The position numbers were made by a program, and so were the translations under genes. This document shows positions 43,713 to 55,478 of a DNA stretch of 64,000 nt, in pieces. The DNA comes from Opeltia flavorubescens. Its lineage: Eukaryota; Ascomycota; Lecanoromycetes; Teloschistales; Teloschistaceae. The notes under the pieces are model-generated. The model made no database searches and had not been told where the DNA came from. It saw only the letters and a program-made list of their open reading frames with translations. The DNA is taken from NCBI GenBank assembly GCA_000442125.1, contig KE546977.1, positions 1 to 64,000 on the forward strand. Reading direction: 5' to 3'. The stretch's first letter is position 1; the number at the start of each line of letters is the position of its first letter.

Positions 43713-44544
43713 ATGAAGACATTCACCAACGTATACTTCCTCCCTCCTCTACCCTCTACACCTGCCCTTCCCAGCCCCACCCATCTCTTCATCACTTTCT
43801 CCTCCCATCGAAACTCCTCGAGTAATCATCCAACTAATTCACACCCTCGATTCCCATCAAACAGATCCTTTCATTCCTCCTCCTCCTCCTCACCTCCACT
43901 ACCACCACCACCGTCAGCGCCTCTGCCATCCCCGCGGACCTCATAGCAAGAGCCGCCACCGCGACCGGCTACATAATCTCCTACACCGTCGCGGACTGCG
44001 CCAAAGCCGCCCCCGTCGGCCCCGTCTCCCTCTCCCAGAGCACAGTCCTCCCGCTAAACACCTGCGTCAAGATCCCAGGTAACCCGACCGCGTTCCTCAG
44101 TTTCGCAGGCGGAGTCACGGTGGCGTGTCCGAAGGGGAAAGTTGCCGTACGTCAAATACTCACCTCCTCTTTTTTTTCCCCAAAACCGTTCCCCCCCCCN
44201 NNNNNNNNNNNNNNNNNNNNNNNNNNNNNNNNNNNNNNNNNNNNNNNNNNNNNNNNNNNNNNNNNNNNNNNNNNNNNNNNNNNNNNNNNNNNNNNNNNNN
44301 NNNNNNNNNNNNNNNNNNNNNNNNNNNNNNNNNNNNNNNNNNNNNNNNNNNNNNNNNNNNNNNNNNNNNNNNNNNNNNNNNNNNNNNNNNNNNNNNNNNN
44401 NNNNNNNNNNNNNNNNNNNNNNNNNNNNNNNNNNNNNNNNNNNNNNNNNNNNNNGTTGCTGCGGGGCCACTGCCGGCGAATGGGGCGGTGGGGGCGTGCA
44501 AGGAGATCGTGTTGGGGGGCAGCGCGAAGTTTACTTGTGTTTAG
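43713..44544 (+). CDS. Small secreted cysteine protein, interrupted by assembly gap
   Basis: No family recognised. Exon 1 (43713-43730) encodes six residues. Exon 2 (43865-44146) starts with the signal peptide core (SFLLLLLTSTTTTTVSASA), then YIISYTVADCAKAAPVGPVS, LPLNTCVKIPGNP and GVTVACPKGKVA. A 5' splice site (GTACGT) at 44147 runs into 255 N bases. After the gap, exon 3 reads GPLPANGAVGACKEIVLGG and SAKFTC before TAG at 44542-44544. Five cysteines are visible. The product is probably 125-160 residues, depending on what the gap hides. The initial six-codon exon is unusual but is required to give the signal peptide a start codon. Probable extracellular protein. Confidence 0.6.
44200..44454. 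other. Assembly gap, 255 N
   Basis: Unsequenced bases flanked by runs of T and C on the left. Falls in or next to an intron of the secreted-protein gene at 43713-44544. True size is unknown. Confidence 0.99.
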
Positions 44545-45665
44545 AACTTTATGTTAGAGGAGATTCTGGCTGGGAGAGGCTGGTTGGAGGGAGGGAGAGC
44601 GAGGGAAGGAAGCTGGCGGGGAGAAGGAAAGGATAAGGAGACGGAGGAGAAGATTTTTTTTGCGTTGTTGTTTTTCTGGAAGCTTGACGCCTTGGAGCGA
44701 GGGGGACCATGTTAATAGCAAGGGGATGCTTATTTTCTGATCTCTATTTTGTTCGTCTGTCTACAAAGTCACGAAGGAGAGGTCGGAGAAAGCGAAGAAC
44801 CGTTTCGCCTATATTCTTTCCTTGTTCTTCCTGCATTATACCTTTTTCGCTTCCATATGACCACTTCCCCACGACCAGCATTTCCACGTCCGCCTGATGC
44901 TTTAGCCCCCGTATCGCGGAATAGGGCGCGCCCTAATACTGTTCCGGGGCTTGGAGGGTAGCAAAAAAAGTGAATCAAGGGCCCCGCCTTGGCATACGAA
45001 CACCACAGTCATCGCTTAATAAACAATCCATGAAATCCCTCGACTACCTAGATAAAACTGGATAATTCCTGGATGACTAGTATCATAGTTACTATCTAAG
45101 CTACGTGCGTAACATTTTGTACGAGATTTGGCGACTTGTGGCCGAAAATTAAGGTGTCGCATTCGCCTTGATTCACTTTTTTTGCTACCCGAGGGCGGGG
45201 TAAAGACAATATTAGTAACAACCTTGCTGTCAGGACTGCTACGGCGCGAATATCGCCCGTAACGTACTCCCTTTTACCTACTTTTACAGCACGCTACAAC
45301 GACAGAGCTAGTCGTAAAGCTGATAAGGCCCAGTGCTGTAGAGGAATCGTACTTCAGTACAATACGGAGCTCAGAAGGTAGGATAAGCACAGAAGCTAGG
45401 ATCGAGATTTGGCCGATAGAGTTAGCGTTGGCGTTACTAGCCCAAATCAGAGTAATAGCCGTCACTAAAAGCGTGGACTGCTGGCAGTGTAAGGTAGGCG
45501 TATTGTGATTTATAGTGTTAGGACTCAGCCCCGCCAATTTAAGCGAAGAGGGAGGGGGGGGGGCGGGGGCAGGTAAACTAATTTCAAGAAGAAAGAAGCC
45601 TAGGCTAGCACTCCAAACCTAAGCCTTCTTTACTTATCCATCGCCTTCCTTACTTTATATTTTGG
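44545..45665. other. Intergenic, about 1.1 kb, possible relic sequence
   Basis: No intact gene. A minus-strand frame at 45274-45537 (TLLVTAITLIWASNANANS) sits in sequence of different texture, unusually rich in TAG/CTA triplets. It could be a decayed repeat, but no terminal repeats or transposase motif can be seen. Ends with a G-rich run at 45548-45570. Confidence 0.4.
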
Positions 45666-47009
45666 ATGACACGTGCTAAGATGTCTACAACATCACCAAG
45701 CGCATTTTCTCGCGCAGCAATCATCACCGCGATCAAAGAATTCTACTCTATTCTAATCACCCTCCCTTACATCCCTCCAAGCGCTCTCGTCTTTCCACCG
45801 GAGGAAGGATGGGATGGCGTCAACTCCTCCGAACTCAAGGCAAGAGGCAAGACGGACGAAGTCGTCGAGCTGCTTCGGCATCTGCCGTATCTAAAAAGCA
45901 CTGAGGCCCGCAAGCGCTGGATGATCGGTCCGGACACTGTTGAAATCGCGTATTGCGATGGTGAGCTTTATGATAGTGTTTTGGATGGAATACAGCCGGT
46001 GCCGGGACATTGCATCTGGCTTAGTGATCTTGAGTCGAGGGATGGGACTGCACTGTTGTTGGATACGCATGCAGGTGGGTTTTTCTATATCGAAACTAGA
46101 TTAAGCCTTCTTCTTACAACTTTAACATTTACACCGATACCTCGAAGATTGACTCATATGTGCATAGGAACAATCACCGAATGGACTTCTCTAGGTCACA
46201 GAATCATCGTCGACTACGAAGAATACGAGAAGATTCCTTTACCCGATAAATGGATGGCTCACGCAACGATGGATGCAATCGAGTTCTTCAAGCTGTGGAA
46301 GAGAAAGTTTGAGAGGCTCCTCTGGATGCCTATTTACAATCCACGTGGACGAGCAGGTACCGCCGAGTGGTATATCATTGCTGAGACAACAGATGACGAG
46401 GCTGATATGCTGGAGTCGGATGATGACTTTGAGCCTGATAGCGAGTCTGAGGAGGACTCTGAAGATGGGTTCAGCTTAACTAGCGGTGAGGAATATCAAG
46501 TCGAAGACGATGAGGAGCTATCAGACGAGGAGATCAACAATCTTGTAAAGGATGCTCACATCGATGAAAATCATCCACGGGTCTGGGCGGCGGACGAGCC
46601 ACAATCTTTAGGTCCTACAACCATTGAAGAGGTGCCAGAGTCCTCCCAACCTGTAGCAGCTAACCAACTCCACATCGACTTAAGTACCCTCCCCCGCAAA
46701 ACAAGGGTAAGTTCTCTTTTCCCTCGAAACGACAACTATCTCCTAGAACTATGGGCGTTGCTCGACTAAATTTACCTGATATAATAGGAAGTATACCAAA
46801 TCTACACTTCCGCAGGTTGGCCATCCAACTTCGACCGAGAGGGCTGCAAGGCCCAGCTTGCTGTATTCCTGGAACGTGAAGAGGGCGCATCAAGTCAATT
46901 ACACCATCCTTTGTCAGAAGAGGAGGCGATTGCGATGCGGCAACGGATGATCGAAAAGCACCAAGGGAAACTGCGGCGCAAGCAAAAGGCGCAGGATCTG
47001 AATAGGTGA
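45666..47009 (+). CDS. Conserved fungal hypothetical with acidic region (389 residues)
   Basis: Uncharacterised family common in Pezizomycotina. Three exons (45666-46074, 46168-46706, 46788-47009) close in frame at 1170 nt. An alternative start at 45681 (STTSPSAFSRAAII) looks equally good. Conserved blocks are EFYSILITLPYIPPSALVFP, VVELLRHLPYL, RWMIGPDTVEIAYCDGE, QPVPGHCIWLS and DGTALLLDTHAGTITEW. Then come IIVDYEEYEKIPLPDKWMAH and AIEFFKLWKRKFERLLWMPI. An acidic, disordered region follows (about 255-310: SDDDFEPDSESEEDSED). The last exon encodes VYQIYTSAGWPSNFDREGCK and a basic coil. The globular N-terminal half resembles SMI1/KNR4-type binding domains in organisation only. Role unknown. Confidence 0.8.
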
Positions 47010-47080
47010 TGGCATTAAGTACTACGCTGGCTTTATGACTAGTGTACATTCATCCTCCGTCCACATCATAATTTTTAGGG

Positions 47081-50000
47081 TTATCCGGGTTTTCCAGTGG
47101 GTTTCACGATCGACTCAAAAGCTCCCTGAACACTCCCCCCAACCATAGCCGCCGCTGACGTCGCAAGAAATCCACTACCATCCGTCGCCGTTGGTTCCGC
47201 TTCATTCGGCATCGGTGAGGACGATATACTCGACGGGACCGACGCTACTGGCAAAATCTTCACCTGTTTCAGCCTATCAAGGCACTCTTCATCCTCGCAA
47301 TCATGCAACAACATCTGGCCAAATTCCTTGCCCGTGAGTTTCTTCGTGCTATTCCCCTCGTCTAGGATCAGATCCATGTTTATCGCGTCGAGAGATCGCT
47401 TGTTCCATCCCGCTTGCGGAGGGTTATTCTGTGTCAATGCCGCGGGTGGAGGAATCCTATAAGACGCTAGGGCTGTTTGATGCCTTTGAGCGTTCGCAGG
47501 GGCGTAATACCAAGGATCACTATTCAGCAAGGCAAAGCCAGGATCATTGATGAGAGTTCTTGGCCAGCACGGGTTCGCCGTCAACCCGAAATCCGGCTGG
47601 TTGGGATACGCGTCGAATCGAATGTGTAAGGCAGCGAGCGTCGAGGTTACATCAGCTGTATACAACCTGGTGTCACGATCAGGGCCGTGAATGAGGCGGT
47701 CGAATTGGACATTATTCGTCTCAGAAGGGGGCTTGCCCCTGCCGTCGTAGTGACAGAATTGCCTGTTGAATAATGCTGCGCCAGCAGCCCTGTTTTGTGC
47801 CCCGGGGAGTAATCGCACGTATGCGTCGTCGTATTTCTCGTTGTACCAGAAAGCGATGGGAGGATATTCGTCCCTTTGGCAGTTCAAATTAGGGGCCTGC
47901 ATGTAGCCATGCCACCTGTGATCGGTCAATTTGAGAAGAACAACGAATTAGGGAAAGACATATTGCCCACCAAGCATCGTTATGTTGTGCAGCCCAGTCT
48001 GCGGTGACTTGCTCGCCCACTCCACCTCCTCGGGCATTGCCTCCGACGTCTGTCGGACAAGTGAGAGGATTGTAGCCGAACTCACCCGGGCCAATTAAAG
48101 GCTGCTCGCGTTCGATGACCGAGGAGTAATGTTGACACACTTGAGGCCATACCGCTCCATTGCAGCCTCTCGTGGTACCTGGGTCTAGGTGCGGCCACAG
48201 TCAGACTGGCATTTTTCAAAGCACGAGTGTAAGGTTATGTACTCACGGACTGTACGTATCGGTTGCTTGGCGGATGTCACCGGAAATGCTCGCCTACAAT
48301 TGGGAACACGCTTGTTGCATGCAGAACTCGTCGACTCTGGCTTATGGCTTGAGCTGGGAGGTCGGGTAGTCGGTAATTTACTGGATTTGTCTGGGTATCA
48401 CTGTTAATAGAACCCAGCTTCGTACACTTTGATCACTCACCCATTGACAGAGTATGTTTTTTGCCGAATACTTTGAATTCTGCTTTCCCTTCCTTCTCGA
48501 TACCCTTGACGCAACCTTGAATAAGCGCCGGGGTTGCAGCGATTTCTGCAATATCAAGGATCTCCCCTAGGAAAAAATTATGATCAGGTAATTTATGGCA
48601 GAAACAGCTTCAATCTAAAATCTTACCAACGATCGGAATCAAATCTTCTGCCAGCTCCAGTGGTGCGAGTAGGGCAGGCACGGCTATGCGACAGAAAGCT
48701 TTTGCAGCTATATCCAACGCTGCCTGCTCTGCTGCGGCTTCGGCAGCATCTTTGGCCGCATCTGCCGCTTGCTTCTCGAGCTGGGCCTTCGAAGGAGGTG
48801 GTTTGAATCCAGCGCAGCAGTAGGATTGCAGACCACCGTTGCAGGATTGACTCTATAGGAGCAATGTCAGCCCGATCATCATGAATACCATCCAGATCGA
48901 TGGCCTCTTCATGCTTTCAGCAACTACCTTTTTATTATCTTGAACGCTTGTATCCGTCAAGACTTCTGTCTCGCCTAGATGAAGATGAGCAAAATCGTCA
49001 TCCAGGATGGTTTATGATCTAACCTTGCGCGCAACCTTGGATGCACGACATCCCTTTACCTCGGTATCCGCGCCACTGGCACTTTCCCATCGTTGTGCCA
49101 TCGTTGCAGCAGACACTTCGTTTCTGGCCCTTAGGACATCGATCACTATAGACAAGGGTCAGATATAACTCTCATGCAAGATTAGAGCTCAGGAACCCTA
49201 CCTAGTTGATATCTGTCCTGGTTGACCAAATACTTCGGAGACTTTGTTTGTTCCTTTCTTGCACTTGGCATTACAATCAGTCGTGTAGCAGCTAAGAGAC
49301 GCGGCCTGGTTGTCGGACATCTGCTGTGCGTCTGCCTGTTGAGTTGGACTAACGTCGGGGTTGGAGCCAAGACCATTGGATTGGCTTTGATCTTTCTGGT
49401 CGATAGCCCAGACCATAAGGCCACCGAGACAGCGTTGACTCGCAAAGTCCTATTTCGGAGCACGCGTTAAAATACGAAAGTATCGACAGAATAGGGTTGT
49501 CGAAGACAGATCTTGCTCACCTTCTTTTGCTGGAAGGTATCAGCATCATCATACGATACCCATTGATTGCTATCCCAAGTAATCCATTTCACGCCAGCCT
49601 TGTGGTCCCAAGTGGGTGTCAGACTGTTCTTGGTAATGATATCTTGGATCTCTTGGTCGTCGAGAATGCCAGAGGTATCGGAGCAAGGTCCAGGGTTTGC
49701 GCCTCCGGAGAATTGGCAGGCGCCATTGGGGGNGTTGCATGATGGCGATGTCAAGGTAAAGGACCGACCGTACTGGATCATTGGTTAGCTACAGTTGCTA
49801 TTTCATTCATCTTCATTCCTCGAGCTCGCGACGTACCCATCCTAGACCAAGAACAACTTTGTCAGCCTGAACACCAGCACGCCAGAGAAGGTCGAGTCCC
49901 AGATCAATTTCCGTGAGATTTGTGTGAGGGGCTAGGTTCGGACCAAGGAAGCGCGACTGAGCATCCCATACGCCGTGCAGATCCTACATGCAATCAGTAC

Positions 50001-51169
50001 GAGTAGTGCTCTCTTGATACAAGATAACTCACATAAGTCATGAAATTGAACCAATCAACCGAATCTTGAAGAGATTTCACGTCGAAGTGCTGCAAGTACC
50101 AATAGCTCGTTGGCAGCGTGATGGTCAGTCCTTTGCCACCCAGAGCAGCTTTCAGCTCTTTGGCCAGCAATACATAGTTCGCAGTATCGGCTTCCTGGCC
50201 ACCGCGATCATCTGCTTGCGGATACTCCCAGTCGAGATCAATACCTGCCTATATCAGCGAGGAGACTCTGAGAAAGTCTTTGTGCTAAATACCATCAAAG
50301 CCATATTGATTCATGAACTTGAGGAGGCCGCTGATAAAGGTTTGTCTATTTCCGGATGACGAAGTCATCTTGCTGAAAGCCTGTTGGGTTGGACCAGGGT
50401 CTGTGAATGACCATCCGCCAACGGAGATCCAAGTCTGAAGCCCATTGTACTTGTTCTTGAGCGCAGTGAATCGGCTATATAGACCTGCTGAGTTCGAATC
50501 CATGGGTGCGATTTGGAAACTACCAGGGTCGAAGAACGCGAAAGCGAAGTTGACATGGGAATAACCCGAGAGATTGAGCTCCTCGGGGGTCACTGACTGA
50601 CACTTGCGAGTGGCAGACCAAGACTCGTAGTATCTGTCAACTGTCAGTCGCCTCAATCAATTCGTTCAGGACGGTTTTGCTTGCCCGATGGTACGTTTGC
50701 CAACCTTGGACCCTCCGCAAGACGGACGTGGAGGGTCACCACAACCGCCGAAGCCTGACTGACAGCCTTTGTCGCAAAAGTCGGGAGTACTTCCACAGAA
50801 GCTGAAGGCCGTGACTTAGACTTGAGGTACCTCAAGATTAGGGAGAAGGACTCACCCAAATTGCGAACAGCAAACATTCAGAGGACAATTTTGCTTGCCG
50901 GGTTTGCCATACTGGCCACACTCTGCCTTGGCATCGCAATTGGAGGTACATCCGCTACCACATTCTGCTGGAGAATAACCACAAAGCTTGTTGGAGCCAC
51001 AGCAAGCTCCATTCTCACAAGGTATATCAGCGGTACATGTTCCAATGGGCAACCCTCTCTTATTCAATGCGTTTCTCGTCGAGAGTGAATTCTCCGATCG
51101 TGGAGGTAATACATGAGCACTGATGGTCGACACAAGAAATAAGAAGACGCTCAATAATGGTATCAACAT
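47081..51169 (-). CDS. GH18 chitinase with chitin-binding domains (subgroup C type)
   Basis: Secreted chitinase that hydrolyses beta-1,4-GlcNAc polymers. Reading from 51169: signal peptide (IPLLSVFLFLVSTISAHVLP), then two hevein-like Cys regions (CENGACCGSNKLCGY, CPLNVCCSQFGFCGS, DFCDKGCQSGFGGC). The GH18 barrel runs KRTIGYYESWSATRKC, INFAFAF-like VNFAFAFFDPGSF, LQTWISVGGWSFTDPG, the catalytic FDGIDLDWEYP (DxxDxDxE intact), WFNFMTYDLHGVWD, VVLGLGWYGRSF and GGLMVWAIDQKD. A long Cys-containing C-terminal region follows (CKKGTNKV, CPKGQKRSVCCNDGT, QSCNGGLQ, DEYPPIAFWYNEKYD) to 47081. Many introns of 45-70 bp are present; most exon ends were not fixed. One N (49733) leaves one residue unknown. 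This layout matches subgroup C fungal chitinases, likened to the Kluyveromyces killer-toxin alpha subunit. It is divergent from the LysM gene. Confidence 0.88.
49733..49733. other. Single ambiguous base (N)
   Basis: An isolated N inside the chitinase coding region, in a G-run. It makes one residue ambiguous (after PSC) and could also hide an indel, but the frame reads on normally on both sides. Confidence 0.95.
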
Positions 51170-52223
51170 CTCGACAGCGAGCGCAAAGCGAACGAACGAC
51201 AAAGATGGGAGAAGCTTGAAGCATACGAGACAAAATGAAAGGACTCTGTCAGCATCATATCACAGCCAAGACGTAAGAAAATAAAACGCCCAGAGATGCA
51301 AAGTGGCGGCATCCTCCAAGAAGCCCACTGATCAGCATGCATCCACGTGGTACCGCACTGCCGGGCTCCACGAATGAGCTGAACGCGTTTCTGGGCTTGG
51401 GCGCCCGGCAGTGAGTCGCTGACAGCTGCAAGTTCAAGGGGTCAAGAGAACAAACCGCCTCATCCGAAGCCTTGAGAAGGATTTCCATCATTTCCCATGT
51501 GGCAAATATCGCACGGTGAGATGCACGACAGAGTGCCCATTCCAGCCATTTCGTCACGTCGTGGCCTAGCTTTTCAGAATAAGGAGTAACCTTGCGACAG
51601 AACGCACGGGGATCAGGCTAAAAACGGACAAAAGCTTATCACCACTACCATCCTAAAGGAACATCGAAATCTCATTTTGTTTCGTGTGATCAAGCTTTAT
51701 CCAAGCTTTACCCAAGCTTTCGGATGCGGAGGGAAGAACCCCCACTACAGGCAGTTAAGCTCAGCCGCACGCTAATGCACGGGATATTTGTTGAAGGATG
51801 GATCCTGATGTCGATCCTTCCGAGGCTCATAGGAAACCTCCAGCTGATCGCTTTTGAGGTTGCCGGCAGTTCCTTTTGTGCTTACACCGCTGATCCTAAT
51901 GTGCGGTTTCTATGGAAATTACACCACCTTCACGATCCCTATCTTGACAAAATGGAATCCTCTGAGTACGATGACCGTGTATCCGAGCTGAGGATCCATT
52001 TTCAGCAAATGAAGAAGGATGCAAGTCTTGTGATGCATCGGCCTCGTACTCCCCGATGGCTATGTGGTCATCGGGGACGTGCTCCAATCTCACGCCCACA
52101 TTATCAACTCATCCATTGATTTTTCTTGTATCGAGACTTTTCTTGCTTGCTGATGCCTGCTTCTACTTTTCTCTGATCCTGTCCTGGTGTTTCTCTTTGT
52201 CGATATTGACAAGGACGAACAAG
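51170..52223. promoter_or_regulatory. Divergent promoter between chitinase and LysM genes
   Basis: About 1.05 kb between the two start codons. It holds three direct copies of a CAAGCTTTA-like unit at 51691-51720, spaced 11-12 bp, roughly midway. A plus-strand frame at 51724-52119 and an opposing minus-strand frame at 51896-52099 overlap each other; neither has domain content, though a small gene here cannot be excluded. Confidence 0.5.
51690..51720. repeat. Three direct repeats of a CAAGCTTTA-like unit
   Basis: CAAGCTTTAT, CAAGCTTTAC and CAAGCTTTC follow one another at 11-12 bp spacing, about one helical turn. Located in the shared divergent promoter, so it could be a binding site array; no factor is known to me for it. 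Confidence 0.6.
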
Positions 52224-54888
52224 ATGTCATTCTTTTGGATCATAGCGATTACAATGGCTGCTATAGTCACACCTGCGTACAGCCAGTTCAATATGTGGCC
52301 TGCAGTCGATTCAGTGCAGCTGGCGTCGAGCTTGGGCTTTTCAGTTGACTGTCTAAATGCCATGTATGAAAGCCACGGTTTTGAGAACATACATTTACAG
52401 CTCACATGTGAACCAGGAACACCACTGTAACTTGCGATCCAGATCTCTTCCGCATGACCGGCCAAGTAGATCTGTATTATTGGGAACAAGATAACCTTAC
52501 CAACCTCTGCACCGATTCATGTATCAACTCAGCCAGCGACTGGCTACAAGGTGTCTACGATACTTGTAGCGGACAGACCATGAACATTGCCAGCAAGATG
52601 GTCCCAACAGAGTCGGTTGCTATCCGATATGGAGATGGTATCGGCCTCGCCTGTCTTACGGACATGTATGACACTCATCGTCGTATTCGAGTATTCGCGC
52701 TGATAAACATCCAGTCAATTGTCCATTGACCTAAACTATAACGTGACCGTAGATGATGAGCCTACTGAAACTGATATGCCAGCCTCGATGACGGAAACGA
52801 TAACTACTCCACCAGCCGCAGCTACTAGCTCGACTGGCGATGTTCCATTCTTTGACAAAAACTCGACATTCAATTACTGCTTCCTAGAAGCACAGAATTG
52901 GGTCGGCATTGACATTGATCTACCTGATTGCACCTCGGATCCGAGCAATTTTCTGTGCACCAATCCCGACGAAGCAAACCGTATGGTAAGTCCAAGGACC
53001 TATACATTACCTGCTCCACCTTACATGCATCTAATATTGTCTGATAGGCAAACTTATACAACGACACTATTGTGAGTCTCAGCCCTGCATACCGAGCTTT
53101 CCGATATACACTTACATCTTTTCAGCTGTGCAGCAAATGCTTCCTGAGCATCATGTGGTGGCGCATCAATTCCCCTTTTCTTCCAGATACGGACGAGTCA
53201 GATGATCTCATCGCACAATTCCAGGATATCACTGATGTTTGCAATCGAACCTTGCCTTTGACTGTTATCCGCGCCCCCCCAAGTTATCCTGCAGCACCTC
53301 CTCCTGTCACGCTTCCTCCAGGCACAGATCCCAACGAGAACTCAACGAATACGTCCGGCGCAACTTGTGTAGGCCAAACAATCTCGAGTGGAAATACCAA
53401 GCGGGATGAAGCCCAAGTGGAGAGGCGCGACAATGAGATGGTGGAACTTGAGGAAGATTACAGCGGTTACGCAAGAGTCAAACGCGCTGCAGCTGGTGCT
53501 TGCGATTCTCTCTCCCAGACCTATGGAGTGACTACCGGTGATCTTCAATCAGCAAGTGGAACTGACGATTGTTCTTTCACCGCCTCGTCCATCTGCGTAC
53601 CGCTCAAATGTGAAGTTACGCAAGTTGGCGATAATCAGTCATGGTGAGAGCTATGCTCCCAAGCTTCGAGGAGCTCTGCATACTGATGCTTGTGCAGTGA
53701 TACAATCATAGCTTCCTTATCTACAGCAAACCTCAACGTCACAACTTCTCTCTTCCTCCAATGGAACCCCAATATTATTGGACTTTGCGATAGCCTTGCA
53801 GTAGGCCAGTACATCTGCACTGGGTAAGACCTTCCCCCTCCCACAGTCATTCATCAACGTCTAATACACAATACCCAGTCCTCCTGGAGGCGGCTACACC
53901 CTCCCACCCCCCATAAGCGGCACCGACACCACAACCGGCGGCCAAGTCCGCGGCGGACAAGGAACCGGCACCAACCCCGACGGCCCCAACGGCCCCGCCG
54001 GCCCCTCCGCAAACAGCACCACCAGCGCCCCCACCCAAGCCAACATAACCCAAGCATGCAACGCATACGCCTACGCCAGCGCGGGAGATACATGCTACGA
54101 CCTCTCCCAACGCTTCCACATCACCCTCGCAGAACTCACGACCTGGAACCCCGTGCTCGGGTTTCCGGATGGGCATAATTGCTCCACGCAGTTCTGGTCG
54201 GGGTATGATTACTGCGTTGGTGTGCCGGGGAATGAGCCTACTTCCACTACCAGTATATCAAGTAGCAAGACAAGCAGTCTTCCAGGCCCGACGCAGAGTG
54301 GGATAGCACCTCAGTGCAACTTGTACGCTGTAGCGCAGGCGGGGGATTATTGCTATAAATTCGCGGCAGATAATCATATCACTACTGAGCAATTGTATAG
54401 CTGGAACGCGATTTTGGGACCTAATGGTGCGGATTGCTCGACGGAGTTTCAGGCTGGGTATGAGTATTGCGTAAGCGTTTTTCTCTTTCCTTCAGATCCT
54501 TTCAGATGATTGCAATGCAGGAGTATACTGATACCAAATTTTGTGTAAATAGGTTGGTGTCTCCACAGGCGCTACTACTACATCCACAACAACATCGGCA
54601 CCGATACCGACACAAAGCGGTCTTGCTCAAAACTGCAACCACATCGCAGCAGCTAAAGCGGGGGATGGTTGTTATTCTTTTGCGCAGGAATACTGTGAGT
54701 TCTCTGTTGATTTCTTTTCCTCCTTGGGCATAAGTCAGGATCTTCGTATGACTGATATTCTCGTTACTTTTGTAGCTATTACGACAGCGCAATTATATAC
54801 CTGGAATCCCGTCCTAGGTTCGAACGGGGAGAACTGCGACACGCAATTTTGGGCTGGGGAGGGGTATTGTGTGGGTGTGAACGGCTGA
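52224..54888 (+). CDS. Secreted multi-LysM chitin-binding protein
   Basis: Extracellular protein binding chitin or its oligomers through LysM domains. The ATG at 52224 starts a signal peptide ([18 protein letters not shown]). Nine exons are inferred; clear introns lie at 52364-52416 and after NRM, DTI, QS, TG, EYC and EY, giving about 720 residues. The N-terminal part has Cys-rich segments ([22 protein letters not shown]) and a Thr/Ser/Pro linker. LysM domains follow: one around [16 protein letters not shown]...WNPNI, then three very similar copies with [30 protein letters not shown] and [15 protein letters not shown], each followed by a W-N core and GYDYCVGV-type end. A further LysM-like stretch ([16 protein letters not shown]) precedes them. 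Domains are separated by Gly/Pro or Ser/Thr linkers. It starts head-to-head with the chitinase, a pairing known in other fungi. Confidence 0.85.
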
Positions 54889-55478
54889 TTTGAAGCGTGT
54901 GTTGACTGAGAAGGTCAAAAGTATTCTCAGAAAATGTCAGTGTATAGTCTATAATACATGCAATGTATCAGGCCTTTCGGAAAGTATATCAAATATCCAG
55001 TATCCATCCATTGCCATAAGTGTGAGATGGCATGATTATGTCGCGGCGTCGTTGGCTTTTTCTTGCAGATCGGTGAGTTACTGTTTCACCTCAAGGATTT
55101 TCTAGCCACCGGTTGGACAGATGATGTATGCATATGCTATTTCGTCCAGTCGGTTTTCAATTACCCCCTATATCACCGATCGACATATCATGAACTTCTC
55201 AGGCAAACTGAGTATTTAGACGTCAACATGTATGTTGAACATAGTAAATGAATCTCTTGCTGGATATTTCACATTGTATGCAAAGAAAAAATCTTAATTA
55301 TTGTTTGTGCTTCAAAATCAACAATGACGTAATGCCCGCGCACGCGTCAAACGCCAAGTCCAAGTAAGTCTAATCAATTTACATTGATCGTTGTTTACCA
55401 CGTAAAACTCTTAAATCTTCAATATTCTGGCCTGTCAAAGCTCTTAGATGCCATAGCTGGCCACGTTGTACTATCACA
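54889..55478. other. Intergenic, about 590 bp
   Basis: 3' flank of the LysM gene and promoter of the 1017-residue gene. No supported gene; AT-rich at about 55255-55330. Confidence 0.45.

Noticed and set aside
51724-52119. Plus-strand frame of 131 codons in the chitinase-LysM promoter
   Set aside because: Opposed by another frame, no signal peptide or domain; treated as promoter sequence.
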